This document shows positions 7,694-15,606 of a stretch of DNA of 64,000 bases, in pieces; positions within the stretch are counted from its first letter, which is position 1; each line of letters starts with the position of its first letter. The position numbers were made by a program, and so were the translations under genes. The notes beneath the pieces were generated by a model that saw nothing but the letters and a program-made list of their open reading frames with translations, was not told the origin of the DNA and did not search any database. This DNA is from Siccirubricoccus phaeus (GTDB lineage Bacteria; Pseudomonadota; Alphaproteobacteria; Acetobacterales; Acetobacteraceae), in NCBI RefSeq assembly GCF_008360935.1, contig NZ_SRXO01000026.1:30561-94560 (forward strand). The letters run 5' to 3'.

Positions 7694-9149
7694 GCGGGGT
7701 CACTCCCGGTTGGGCAGGGGGTTGAGCGGGGCTCGACAGCAGCACCTCGGCCGGGGCGCCGAGGGTGCGGGCCAGCCAGCGCGTGGCGGCGACGGCATCG
7801 ACCTGGGCGGCCGCGCTGCCGCCGAGCTTGCCGACGGATTCCAGGAACAGCAGGGTATTCGCCGCATCCGCACGGCCCTGCACGCGGGCCAGCGGGCTTT
7901 CGTAGCGCAGCGCGACCTCCCGCCCATCGGCCACCAGCAGCGGCGGCAGCTCGCCCCGCCGGCGGAGGATGGCGAGGCAGCGCATGACGAGCGGCGTCAG
8001 CAGCTCCGTCTGCAAGCGGCCGTAAGTGGCGCCGAGCAGCCGCGCGGTCTGGGCGCTGCGTTCCAGCACCTCGGTCGCCGTCATCTTCGCGTCCTGCGCC
8101 GGGCCCAGCCGGTCCGCCAGCAGCGCGCCGCGGATGCGGGTGCGGAGATCCTCGAGCACGAGCTGCGAGACGTCGAAATTGCCGGGCGCGGCGAGCGGCG
8201 TCAGGCCGGCGCTGCCCGGTGCCTTCGGGATGATGGCGCCGGGGACCAGCTTGATGGTGGCGGGGTTCAGCACCCCGTCATCCTCCGCCTGCCAGATCCC
8301 GGTCGCGGCGATGGAGGCGTTCTTCAGAATCAGCTCCACCACCTTGTTGGCGGTGCGGATATCCGGCAGCGCCTTCATCACCGGGCCGCGGCCGTAGAGT
8401 TCGCCCGGCACCTTCATCCAGCGGAAGGCGATGCAGGGATTCTCCGCGAAGCGGCCTTCCGCCAAGGGCAGCGGCCGCAGCGGATCGTCGATCAGCAGGG
8501 CGTGGTAGCTTATGCCGCCGCGGTCCGGCTGCACCACTTCCAGCACCGGATGGGCGGTGGTGTCGCCATTCGCCGCCTCGCGCAGCAGTTCAGGCGGCAG
8601 CACTGCCTCGGGGAAGCGGCGGCGCAGCGCGGTGGCGGTCAGCCGGGCCTGGCGATAGACGATGGAAAGCCTGCCATCCGGCCCTTCCTCCAGCACCGCC
8701 ATGCGCATCGGCACCGCGCTGAAGCGGAAGGCGGAGGCCTCGCCGAGCGGCGCTTCCTCCACCATCAGCAGCCCGGTGCCGGTGATGACCAGGTCGAGGA
8801 AGGCCTGGTGCATCTCGATCGCGAAGTTGGAGCGGTCGAAATGCCGCTGCAGCGTATCCGCCGCATCCTCCAGCGCGAGCGCCGCAGCGTGGCCGCGGGC
8901 GGTATCCTGCAACGGCCGCGCGGGCGCCAGGCCGAACCAGCGGGACCAGGGCGGCGTCAGCTCCGCCAGCAGGGAGGCGGCGAGCTGCTCCACCGCATCG
9001 GCCGCCGTGGCGTCGAACAAAGCGGGGCCGTGCTGCGGCGCGGGCAGCACGTAGTCGTAGCAGGCCTGCCAGATCGGCTCGACCGGCCGGCGCCGTTCGA
9101 GGGCGCTGGCATGGCCGGCGAGGAGCGCTTCGGCGTCCATCGGGGTCAC
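7686..9149 (-). CDS. Portal / head-tail connector protein
   Basis: A 487-residue member of the T7-type head-to-tail connecting protein family. It would form the dodecameric ring at the capsid vertex through which DNA passes. Supporting motifs are RRPVEPIWQACYDYVLP near residue 20, DATAADAVEQLAASLLAELTPPWSRWF near 45-70 (quoted in part), VIPKAPGSAGLTPL near 275 and a helical region with DAKMTATEVLERSAQ near 325. The length is close to T7 gp8 (536). It overlaps a small upstream gene by 4 nt and the scaffold gene by 8 nt. This is the most secure phage gene in the cassette. Confidence 0.88.
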   Translation of the reverse strand: MTPMDAEALLAGHASALERRRPVEPIWQACYDYVLPAPQHGPALFDATAADAVEQLAASLLAELTPPWSRWFGLAPARPLQDTARGHAAALALEDAADTLQRHFDRSNFAIEMHQAFLDLVITGTGLLMVEEAPLGEASAFRFSAVPMRMAVLEEGPDGRLSIVYRQARLTATALRRRFPEAVLPPELLREAANGDTTAHPVLEVVQPDRGGISYHALLIDDPLRPLPLAEGRFAENPCIAFRWMKVPGELYGRGPVMKALPDIRTANKVVELILKNASIAATGIWQAEDDGVLNPATIKLVPGAIIPKAPGSAGLTPLAAPGNFDVSQLVLEDLRTRIRGALLADRLGPAQDAKMTATEVLERSAQTARLLGATYGRLQTELLTPLVMRCLAILRRRGELPPLLVADGREVALRYESPLARVQGRADAANTLLFLESVGKLGGSAAAQVDAVAATRWLARTLGAPAEVLLSSPAQPPAQPGVTPHA

Positions 9150-9394
9150 TCTCCCAGCAGGGATTTGCGGGCGGCGGCGGGCAGGGTGGGCGCCGGGTCC
9201 AGCACGCCGCGGGCGGAGGTGGCGATGGTGCCGGCGATGCCGCGGGCGGCGCGGCTGCGGGCCTCGCTGCGCGCTTGGCTGGCGGCATCCGCCGCGGCAG
9301 CTTCGGCCGCGCTGATCGTCTCCGCGGGAGTGGGGGCGGGGGCGGGCGTCGGCTGGACGATCACCGGCCGCGGGGAACTGAACAGGCCACCCAT
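9146..9394 (-). CDS. Small phage protein preceding the portal gene
   Basis: An 82-residue protein (MGGLFSSPRP start) with a Pro/Ala-rich N-terminal third and an Ala/Arg-rich helical remainder. Two in-frame ATGs exist, at 9400 and 9394. The ribosome-binding site AGGAGAGG abuts the first but lies about 8 nt from the second, so 9394 is chosen. Short proteins starting MGGLF are often found just upstream of the connector gene in podovirus-like prophages; their function is unknown. It is the first gene of the morphogenesis operon and lies 42 nt downstream of a strong intrinsic terminator. Confidence 0.65.
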   Translation of the reverse strand: MGGLFSSPRPVIVQPTPAPAPTPAETISAAEAAAADAASQARSEARSRAARGIAGTIATSARGVLDPAPTLPAAARKSLLGE

Positions 9395-9436
9395 GCGCAT
9401 CCTCTCCTGTCGGCAGGGCTCCGCGACCCCGGGCGC

Positions 9437-9483
9437 AAAAAAGCGCGGACCCGGTCCTTCACGGGGAAGGGCCGGGTCCGCGC
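9437..9483 (-). terminator. Strong intrinsic terminator in the leader of the phage operon
   Basis: On the minus strand a perfect 12-bp stem (9472-9483 with 9443-9454) encloses an inner CCTTC/GAAGG stem and is followed directly by six T residues (9442-9437). It is the best Rho-independent terminator in the window. It lies 42 nt upstream of the start codon of the first structural gene, and downstream of the promoter candidate at 9541-9569, so it may act as an attenuator. Confidence 0.85.
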
Positions 9484-9540
9484 CAAGGGAGGGGATCGGG
9501 AGGAAGGCCAGCGGGCGCAGTTCGCCCGTTGACGAGGAGG

Positions 9541-9569
9541 TTCTTAGCCGAGGATGCTGCGATGGTCAA
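9541..9569 (-). promoter_or_regulatory. Sigma-70-like promoter reading into the phage operon
   Basis: Minus-strand TTGACC (9569-9564) and TAAGAA (9546-9541) are separated by exactly 17 nt. The -35 matches consensus at five of six positions; the -10 is weak. The region is less GC-rich than its surroundings. The predicted start near 9534 would put the terminator hairpin inside the transcript leader. Confidence 0.45.
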
Positions 9570-9788
9570 GAAAATATTCTTAGGACCAGACGGAATTCCA
9601 TAGCAGTGAATAAGCAGGTATTCCTGCAAACACAGAAACGGTGGAACGGCATCCGTGCCGTTCCGCCGCTGCGTGTGTCGGGGCGCTGCCCCCGAACCCC
9701 CGGCAGGAGGGCGTCGCGGGCAGCGCCAGCGACCCTGCACCTCCGCCGGGACCAGGACCTTGGCCCCGGACCCCGGTCTGAGTTTTGG

Positions 9789-9898
9789 ACTAGAGCGTGA
9801 TCGGTTTGAGGTCGAATCGACCGAAACCGTGAATCACGCGACCGAACAAAGAGCTAGAGCGGAGCGGGTGAGCGCAGATCAACCGATCCCGCTCTAGT
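9789..9898. repeat. Dispersed repeat family B, copy 1
   Basis: It contains TAGAGCGTGATCGG, then GAATCGACCGAAACCGTG, then AATCACGCGACC, then GAGCTAGAGCGGAGCGGG, and ends CCCGCTCTAG. Closely related sequence in reverse orientation occurs at 25321-25383 and 30404-30614. It lies between the two-gene SOS operon and the phage structural operon. No gene is encoded. Confidence 0.75.
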
Positions 9899-9915
9899 GG
9901 GTTCAGCCTGCCGAC

Positions 9916-10419
9916 TTACACCGGGGTCCGGGGAGGGAGTTGCCGGCACTGCCGCAACCACCGGCGGGGTGCAGGGGCAGAGCCCCTGCTGGGGGGTATG
10001 GGGGCGAAGCCCCCACGCTTCAGCCCCCGATACAGCCCATGCGGCGTCACCGCGAAGGGCGCCCCACACCCCAGCACCGCCCGGCAGAACGAGACGCAAT
10101 TCAACGGCCAGAGCGAGGGCAGCACGGACCAGCGCGGCCCGCCCGGCTGGAAGGGCCCCAGCACCGTCAGCCCCGCCCGGCGGTAGAAGCCCGGCAGGTC
10201 GAAGCCCGCCGGCAGATCCAGCCGCGTCAGCACCAGCCGGCCGGAGAGCGGGTCCGCCACCAGCCAGCCGCCCGCCTCCTCCAGCGCCGCGAAGCAGTGG
10301 CGGAAGCCGGGGCGCAGCAGGCGCAGCCAAGGCAGCTCCGCCGCCCCGCCGAAGGCGATGTAGACGCGCTGCCCCGCCGCCCCGACAGCCCGCCCGTGGG
10401 AAGGCCGTGCCCGGATCAC
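9916..10419 (-). CDS. Hypothetical protein of the SOS-box operon
   Basis: A 167-residue protein of unknown function. A GTG start at 10419 overlaps the previous stop as GTGA, so it is translated together with its upstream neighbour. The visible core (about residues 10-130) includes RVYIAFGGAAELPWLRLLRPG, given here only as a segment, then WLVADPLSGRLVL and LNCVSFCRAVLG with two cysteines, then TPHGLYRGL. I do not recognise the family. The last 30 or so codons are encoded by a dispersed repeat (about 9917-10016), and the TAA stop lies at its edge, so the native C-terminus may have been replaced. Confidence 0.65.
   Translation of the reverse strand: MIRARPSHGRAVGAAGQRVYIAFGGAAELPWLRLLRPGFRHCFAALEEAGGWLVADPLSGRLVLTRLDLPAGFDLPGFYRRAGLTVLGPFQPGGPRWSVLPSLWPLNCVSFCRAVLGCGAPFAVTPHGLYRGLKRGGFAPIPPSRGSAPAPRRWLRQCRQLPPRTPV
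9917..10016 (+). repeat. Dispersed repeat family A, copy overlapping a CDS
   Basis: The stretch begins ACCGGGGTCCGGGG, continues through TGCCGGCACTGCCGCAACC and CGGCGGGGTGCAGGGGC, and ends with GGGGGCGAAGCCCCC. Related copies lie at 25546-25652, 28374-28462, 38455-38540 and 49486-49585, all intergenic. This copy reaches into the 3' end of the neighbouring gene. Confidence 0.75.
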
Positions 10420-10847
10420 GGCCGGTGGCCCGGGAAGGCCAGCACCTCCGCCGGCTGCGCCACCGGCAGCGGGCCGGCGACGATGCCCTTCACCCTGAGC
10501 GGCCAGTCGAGCCGCGAGATCGCCTCCCGCCATAGCCGCCAATCGCCCTTCTCGCTGGCATAGCGCGGGTCCGGCGCCGCCTGGCGCTCGCCCCAGATCC
10601 GCAGGATGCGGGCATGCTGCAGGTCGATCCGCCGCTGGCGGTAGAGCCGGTCCAGCGCCTTCACCACATCGTCCGGCTCACAGGGCCGCTGCACCAGCCC
10701 GGCGCCGGAGACGATGCGGGCGCCGTCGCGCCGGGCGATGAGGGCGGCCATGGTCCAGAACCAGACCTCTTCCGTGGTGTCGAAGGGCTGCATCCGGTTG
10801 GGTGTATTGCGGACGGGGGCGTGTCCGGGGCGGGCGGCGGTGGTCAT
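10416..10847 (-). CDS. Conserved hypothetical protein behind an SOS box
   Basis: A 143-residue soluble protein with no recognised catalytic motif. After an 18-residue N-terminal extension comes a dense, probably conserved block: FDTTEEVWFWTMAALIARRD, then GLVQRPCEPDDVVKALDRLY, then LQHARILRIWGERQ and WRLWREAISRLDWPLRVKG. Many Trp and Arg residues suggest a compact helical fold. It is the first gene downstream of a perfect SOS box and overlaps the next gene by 4 nt. Expression is therefore probably induced by DNA damage. Whether it belongs to the phage or to a host SOS module is open. Confidence 0.7.
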   Translation of the reverse strand: MTTAARPGHAPVRNTPNRMQPFDTTEEVWFWTMAALIARRDGARIVSGAGLVQRPCEPDDVVKALDRLYRQRRIDLQHARILRIWGERQAAPDPRYASEKGDWRLWREAISRLDWPLRVKGIVAGPLPVAQPAEVLAFPGHRP

Positions 10848-10873
10848 CGGGGGCTGTCCTTCGCGCCAGGGTG

Positions 10874-10888
10874 GAACGTTTCAGGAAC
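10874..10888 (-). promoter_or_regulatory. SOS box (LexA operator), GTTC-N7-GTTC
   Basis: The minus strand reads GTTCCTGAAACGTTC, an exact match to the alphaproteobacterial LexA operator GTTC-N7-GTTC. It ends 26 nt before the ATG of the leftward gene at 10847 and overlaps the predicted -10, the usual position for repression. The divergent gene encodes an S24-type repressor that could also bind in this region. Confidence 0.8.
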
Positions 10889-10915
10889 GTAAACCCAGGG
10901 TTGTTCCCAAGGCAA
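10887..10915 (-). promoter_or_regulatory. Candidate promoter of the SOS-box operon
   Basis: Minus-strand TTGCCT (10915-10910) and TTACGT (10892-10887) are 17 nt apart. The -10 is weak, but the SOS box overlaps it, which supports this placement. Confidence 0.4.
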
Positions 10916-11032
10916 GCACGAAAAAGGAAAATTCGCCTATTGATCCCCGACTCCGAACCTAGGATGTTATGCCCAGGTCAAGCCCCCATATCTAGGGCCA
11001 CCCACCCATTGCGCTGAACCGAGGAGCGGGAC

Positions 11033-11680
11033 GTGAACCATGAGGATATCTGGCGTGCCCTGGATGCGCTCGCCGCCGAGCACGGGCTTTCCGCCTCGGG
11101 CCTTGCCCGCCGGGCTGGGCTCGACGCCACCGCCTTCAACCCCTCCAAGCGGGTAGGGGCGGATGGCCGCTCCCGCTGGCCCTCCACCGAAAGCGTCGCC
11201 AAGGTGCTGGGCGCGACGGGCACCAGCTTCGAGGATTTCGCCGCCCTCGTCACCGGCGTGCCCGCACTCTCGCGCAACGGCCGCCAGACGGCGTCCCGCC
11301 GGATTCCGCTGATCGGCCTGGCCCAGGCGGGTGGCGACGGCTATTTCGACGATGGCGGCTATCCGGTGGGCGGCGGCTGGGACGAGATCTCGCTGCCCGA
11401 TGTCGGCGACCCCAACGCCTATGCGCTGGAGATTTCCGGCGAGAGCATGGAGCCGGTGTTCCGCGATGGCGACACCGTCATCGTCTCCCCCGCCGCGCCC
11501 ATCCGCCGCGGCGACCGCGTGGTGGTGCGCACCCAGCAGGGGGAGGTGATGGCGAAGGAGCTGAAGCGCCAATCCGCCAGGCGGATCGAGCTGCGCAGCC
11601 TGAACCCCGCGCATCCGGACTATGCCTTCGACTTGGCCGAGATCACCTGGATGCACCGCATCATCTGGGCGACGCAATAG
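11033..11680 (+). CDS. S24-family helix-turn-helix repressor (CI/LexA-like)
   Basis: A 215-residue transcriptional repressor expected to be inactivated by RecA-stimulated self-cleavage. The N-terminal helix-turn-helix spans about residues 15-60 (LSASGLARRAGLDATAF). The C-terminal S24 domain carries the cleavage dipeptide Ala99-Gly100 (GLAQAGGDG), catalytic Ser138 (SGESMEP) and catalytic Lys175 (EVMAKEL). A GTG start at 11033 is preceded by GAGGAG at a good distance; the nearby ATG is out of frame. It is divergent from the SOS-box operon, with a 185-nt shared control region. Similar repressors occur both in prophages and as stand-alone chromosomal genes in alphaproteobacteria, so its ownership is uncertain. 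Confidence 0.85.
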   Translation: MNHEDIWRALDALAAEHGLSASGLARRAGLDATAFNPSKRVGADGRSRWPSTESVAKVLGATGTSFEDFAALVTGVPALSRNGRQTASRRIPLIGLAQAGGDGYFDDGGYPVGGGWDEISLPDVGDPNAYALEISGESMEPVFRDGDTVIVSPAAPIRRGDRVVVRTQQGEVMAKELKRQSARRIELRSLNPAHPDYAFDLAEITWMHRIIWATQ

Positions 11681-11761
11681 TCCCCACGCCGCCAATCCCC
11701 GCGCCGTTGCTGCGCAACGCCGCGGGGGCCCCGTTATCGCTCCGGGATCGGCGCCTCGCAC

Positions 11762-11790
11762 GGCCTTTCATGGCGAAGCCATGAAAGGCC
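11762..11790 (+). terminator. Stem-loop after the S24 repressor
   Basis: A perfect 13-bp stem (GGCCTTTCATGGC and its complement) closes a GAA loop. It lies between the repressor stop at 11680 and the convergent mprF-like stop at 11827, so it can serve both. A second, GC-rich hairpin lies near 11695-11730. Neither has a T tract. Confidence 0.6.
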
Positions 11791-11826
11791 AACGGTAAAT
11801 CCGCTCCGGCCGTGCCGCAGGGCGCC

Positions 11827-13791
11827 CTACTCCGCGGGCGCCTTCTGCAGCTTCGCCTCGCGCTGCATTTCCGGCGGCAGCAGAGGCAGCAGCGTCGCCA
11901 GGTCGCGTTCCGCCTTCAGCGCCAGATAGAGGGGCGGCTGTTCCGCCAGCCGCACCGTCGTCAGCCCGATATCGCCATAGACCCGCAGCAGCCCGTCCCC
12001 GATGCGCCAGAAAGCCGGGTCCACCCCTGCCCGCTCGCACAGATCGCGGAAGCGCCAGATGGCGGAGATCGCATCCGCTCTTTCCCCCGCCGGATCACCC
12101 AGCGCCAGCCAGACGCCGTCCCGCTTCAGGAAGGCGAAGCCGGCCCTGCCATTCTCTCCGAATACCGCCCCATCCGCCTCGGCCGGGGCCAGGGCGCCAA
12201 GTTCGGTCAGCCGCGTCCGCATCGCCGCACCCCAGGGCAACGGGGCGATGCGCGCCGGACGCAGCAGCCGCACCATGCCGGCCAGCAGCAGCACCCCGGT
12301 CAGCCCCACGGTGAAGCGCAGCGAATCCGGCGCCAGCCGGGAGAACACCACCTGCCACCAGCTTTCATTGGAAACCCGCCCGCCATAGGCGACCAGTGCC
12401 AGGGTGATGCCGCAGACCGCGACGGCCAGCAGCGGCACCAGCGTCTCCGCCGAAAGCGGTTCCCGGATCAGCCGGCTGTCCCGGTAGAAGGCGCTGCGCA
12501 AACTGGCCAGCAGGGCGGTGAGCAGCAGGAAGGGGCCCCAGAGCCACCATTCCTCCCCGCGCACCCAGGCGATGGCGGCGCCGTTCAGCAGCAGGATGAG
12601 CGTCAGGCTCCAGGCGATGGTCAGCCGCCGCAGCAGGCCGAAGGCCATGACCAGCAGCAGGGAGCCGACGATGGAGGCGGCGAAATGCGAAACGAGGGCC
12701 GCCACATGCCCGGCCCAGAGCTCGATGATCGTCCCCCGCGTCGGCAGCGCGCCGAGGAAGATCAGCAGCGCGCCGGCCAGCGCCACCAGGGAGGCGAGCG
12801 CCGGCACCTCCAGCGCATCCGTGCCCGTGCCGATCGCGGTCAGCCTTTGCAGCATGGCGCGGCGCTGGCCGATCTCGAAGCCGACGAAGAGCGCGCCGGC
12901 GATGAAGAGCGGCAGGATGTAGTAGTAGAGCCGGAAGACGAAGAGTGCGCCGATCACCTCCGGCGCCGGCAGGTAGGGCTGCAGCCCGAGCAGGATGGCG
13001 CCGTCGAATACGCCGATGCCGCCCGGCACATGCGCGAGGATCCCGGCGGCATAGGCGGCCAGGTAGATGCCGACGAAGCGGATGAAGGTCAGCCCCTCCG
13101 CCTCCGGCAGCAGGATGTAGAAGATGCCGGCGGTGACGGCGACATCGACGGTGGCGAGCAGCGCCTGCGCCAGCGCCATGCGCGGCCGCGGCAGCTCGAT
13201 CTCATGGCGGAAGATCCGCACATGCCGGAAGAATCGGCTGAGCACCACATAGGTCAGCACCACGCCCCAGAGCGGGATGGCCAGCGCCTGCAGCGCCCAA
13301 TGCGGCAGATGGGTGCCGAACCAGGGTACCACCTCCGGCTCCAGCACCAGCACCAGCCCGCCAAGCGCCATGCCGCCCAGCCCGAAGGTGAGGCTGGTGA
13401 AGCCCACCACCTTGGCGATCTCGAGTGGCGTCAGCCCCCAGGCGGAGTAGAGCCGGTAGCGCACCGCGGCGCCGGAGACGGCAGCGAAGCCGAGATTATG
13501 CGCCAGCGAATAGCCGCAGAAGGAGGCAAGGAAGCTCTTGGTCCAGGAAACCGACCGCCCGGCATAGACCGAGCCGAGCTTGTCGTAGATGGCCAGCACC
13601 AGGTAGGCGAGGATTGTGCAGCCGCCCGCCAGCCAGATGGCGCGGGCCGGGATGGCGGCCATGGCGCGGCGGATATCGGCGACCGAGAGGCTGCTGAATT
13701 CCCGCTGCACCACATAGAGGGCGCCGACCAGCAGCAGCAGGCCGAAGACCGCCGCCCCATGGCGCCTCAGCCAGCCCAGCGCGCCGGTCAC
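11827..13791 (-). CDS. MprF-like membrane protein lacking most of the synthase domain
   Basis: A 654-residue protein. The first 510 or so residues are the multi-spanning flippase part of MprF (motifs [46 protein letters not shown]). MprF proteins are usually about 840-880 residues and end in a synthase that moves lysine or alanine from aminoacyl-tRNA to phosphatidylglycerol. Here only its first 110 or so residues remain ([28 protein letters not shown]); then an unrelated Ala/Leu tail ends the protein, so the GNAT half with the catalytic site is absent. A GTG start at 13791 overlaps the lysK stop as GTGA. It may flip lipids but is unlikely to make lysyl-phosphatidylglycerol by itself. Confidence 0.8.
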   Translation of the reverse strand: MTGALGWLRRHGAAVFGLLLLVGALYVVQREFSSLSVADIRRAMAAIPARAIWLAGGCTILAYLVLAIYDKLGSVYAGRSVSWTKSFLASFCGYSLAHNLGFAAVSGAAVRYRLYSAWGLTPLEIAKVVGFTSLTFGLGGMALGGLVLVLEPEVVPWFGTHLPHWALQALAIPLWGVVLTYVVLSRFFRHVRIFRHEIELPRPRMALAQALLATVDVAVTAGIFYILLPEAEGLTFIRFVGIYLAAYAAGILAHVPGGIGVFDGAILLGLQPYLPAPEVIGALFVFRLYYYILPLFIAGALFVGFEIGQRRAMLQRLTAIGTGTDALEVPALASLVALAGALLIFLGALPTRGTIIELWAGHVAALVSHFAASIVGSLLLVMAFGLLRRLTIAWSLTLILLLNGAAIAWVRGEEWWLWGPFLLLTALLASLRSAFYRDSRLIREPLSAETLVPLLAVAVCGITLALVAYGGRVSNESWWQVVFSRLAPDSLRFTVGLTGVLLLAGMVRLLRPARIAPLPWGAAMRTRLTELGALAPAEADGAVFGENGRAGFAFLKRDGVWLALGDPAGERADAISAIWRFRDLCERAGVDPAFWRIGDGLLRVYGDIGLTTVRLAEQPPLYLALKAERDLATLLPLLPPEMQREAKLQKAPAE

Positions 13792-15356
13792 GCCGCGCCG
13801 GCCTCCCGCGCCAGGGCAGTCTCCACCAGCCCGATGGTGCCGGCGATGCCGTAGAGGGCGACGAAGCCGCCGAAGCGCGGGCCTTCCTGCTGCCCCAGCA
13901 GCACCTGGTAGAGGCAGCCGAACCAATCCCGCAGATTGGCGAAGGCGTGGCGCTTGCCGATTTCGAAGACCTGGTTCTGGATCATCTCCGCATCGGCATC
14001 CGCCGGCAGGCTGCGCAGCACCTGTAGCAGATCCTCGAGTGCTGCGCGTTCCATGGCGCTCGGCGCGCGGTACTGCTTCGTTGGGGCGACGAAATCGCGA
14101 TAGTAGGAAACGGCATGCTCGGCCAGCCGGGCCAGCATGGGGTGGCTGTCCGGCGTCACGCCCGGGGCGTAGCGACGAATAAAACCCCAGAGGATCTCCG
14201 GCCCCTCCGCATTCACCACGCTGGCGAGATTCAGCAGCATGGCGAAGGAGATGGGCGAGCCAGGGTCGTTGCTGCTGCCGTTGTGGATGTGGAAGGCGGG
14301 GTTGGTCGGCTCCGGCTGCGCCTTCAGCTTCTCCAGATTGGCAAGGTATTCATCCACCGCGCGGGGAATGACGTCGAAGAACAGCCGCTTCGCCCGCTGC
14401 GGCGCGGCGTACATGAATTGCGCCAGGCTCTCCGGCGGGGCGTAGCGCAGCCATTCCTCGATGGTCAGGCCATTGCCCTTGGACTTGCTGATCTTCTGCC
14501 CCTGCTCGTCCAGGAACAGCTCATAGGTGAAGCCCACGGGCGGCGTGCCGCCGAGGACACGGCAGATGGCCGAGGAAAGCTTCACGCTGTCGATCAGGTC
14601 CTTGCCGGACATCTCGTAATCCACGCCGAGGGCGTACCAGCGCAGCGCCCAATCCGCCTTCCACTGCGCCTTGCAATGCCCGCCGGTGATGCGCGTGCCA
14701 TGCCGCTTGCCGGTCGCGGGGTCCAGCCAGACCAGCAGGTCGCCCGCCGGCCGCACCTCCTCCATCGGCACCTGCATCACCACGCCGGTCTCCGGGTGGA
14801 TGGGCAGGAAGGGGGAATAGGTGGCGCGGCGCTCCGGCCCCAGGGTGGGCAGGATCACCCGCCGCACCTCCTCATGCCGCTCCGCCATGCGCAGCAGGGC
14901 GGCGTCGAAGCGGCCGCCCTTGTAGTAGTCGGTGGCGGAAGCGAATTCGTACTGGAAGCCGAATTCATCGAGGAAGGCCTGCAGCCGCGCATTGTTGTGC
15001 GCGCCGAAGGAAGAATGGGTGCCGAAGGGGTCCGGGATGGCGGTCAGCGACTTGCCCAGATGCTGCGCCAGCATCTCCTTGTTCGGGACATTGTCCGGGA
15101 CCTTGCGCAGCCCATCCATGTCGTCGCTGAAGGCGATGAGGCGGGCAGGCAGGCCGGTCATCCGCTCGAAGGCGCGGCGGACCCAGGTGGTGCGCGCCAC
15201 CTCCCCGAAAGTGCCGATATGCGGCAGGCCGGAAGGGCCGTAGCCGGTCTCGAACAGCGCCGCGGGCTTCGGCGCCGCCGCCAGGCGATCGGCGACCTTG
15301 GCGGCTTCCTCGAAAGGCCAGGCCTTGACGGTGCGGAGAGTGGGGTCGGCGCTCAT
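13788..15356 (-). CDS. lysK: Lysine--tRNA ligase, class I
   Basis: A 522-residue class I lysyl-tRNA synthetase that charges tRNA-Lys in the cytoplasm. The Rossmann-fold signature PHIGTF (residues 45-50, HIGH equivalent) and KISKS (288-292, KMSKS equivalent) are both present, along with the family motif [12 protein letters not shown]. The length is normal (about 520-540). A longer open frame extends upstream, but [16 protein letters not shown] is the typical N-terminus, so the ATG at 15356 is chosen. It shares a 4-nt GTGA overlap with the downstream mprF-like gene. MprF uses Lys-tRNA as donor, so the pairing is functionally suggestive. Confidence 0.93.
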   Translation of the reverse strand: MSADPTLRTVKAWPFEEAAKVADRLAAAPKPAALFETGYGPSGLPHIGTFGEVARTTWVRRAFERMTGLPARLIAFSDDMDGLRKVPDNVPNKEMLAQHLGKSLTAIPDPFGTHSSFGAHNNARLQAFLDEFGFQYEFASATDYYKGGRFDAALLRMAERHEEVRRVILPTLGPERRATYSPFLPIHPETGVVMQVPMEEVRPAGDLLVWLDPATGKRHGTRITGGHCKAQWKADWALRWYALGVDYEMSGKDLIDSVKLSSAICRVLGGTPPVGFTYELFLDEQGQKISKSKGNGLTIEEWLRYAPPESLAQFMYAAPQRAKRLFFDVIPRAVDEYLANLEKLKAQPEPTNPAFHIHNGSSNDPGSPISFAMLLNLASVVNAEGPEILWGFIRRYAPGVTPDSHPMLARLAEHAVSYYRDFVAPTKQYRAPSAMERAALEDLLQVLRSLPADADAEMIQNQVFEIGKRHAFANLRDWFGCLYQVLLGQQEGPRFGGFVALYGIAGTIGLVETALAREAGAA

Positions 15357-15440
15357 GCGGCAGGCATGGCAGGGGGCGGCGGCGGGGTCAACGCGGGCAG
15401 GACACCGCTGGACCGGAGGGATGCAAAATGCCCGGCAGCG

Positions 15441-15513
15441 GGGCCGAGGGGGGCGCCGCCCCCCTCCGGCTCTCCCCGCCAAAGGCCGAAAGGCCTTTGG
15501 AAACCATGAGTTT
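15441..15513 (+). repeat. Dispersed repeat family C, copy 1
   Basis: Two hairpins in series: a GGGGGGCGCCGCCCCCC palindrome and then CCAAAGGCCGAAAGGCCTTTGG, quoted here as arms CCAAAGGCC and GGCCTTTGG, followed by AAACCATGAGTTT. Nearly the same arrangement occurs at 59841-59925. It lies in the gap between divergent lysK and the desulfhydrase gene. Confidence 0.75.
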
Positions 15514-15606
15514 GGGCGTCGCGGGTTCGGCGGGTGCGGGGAGCCTGGTTCTGGCTTCTGCAGCGGCCTGCTAGGCTGCCGGAAAAGAGACAAGGAGACG
15601 CTGCGC

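Larger units (their letters stand above)
9395..9915. other. Control region upstream of the phage structural operon
   Basis: No protein-coding gene is supported in these 521 nt. The stretch contains an intrinsic terminator (9437-9483), a comparatively AT-rich segment (about 9540-9650) with a sigma-70-like promoter reading left, part of an inverted copy of a dispersed repeat (about 9755-9788), and a second repeat family (9789-9898). Confidence 0.6.

Noticed and set aside
11812..13854. A 680-residue rightward frame opposite mprF
   Set aside because: Gln/Arg/Pro-rich antisense shadow with no domain motifs; the leftward frame has clear MprF features.
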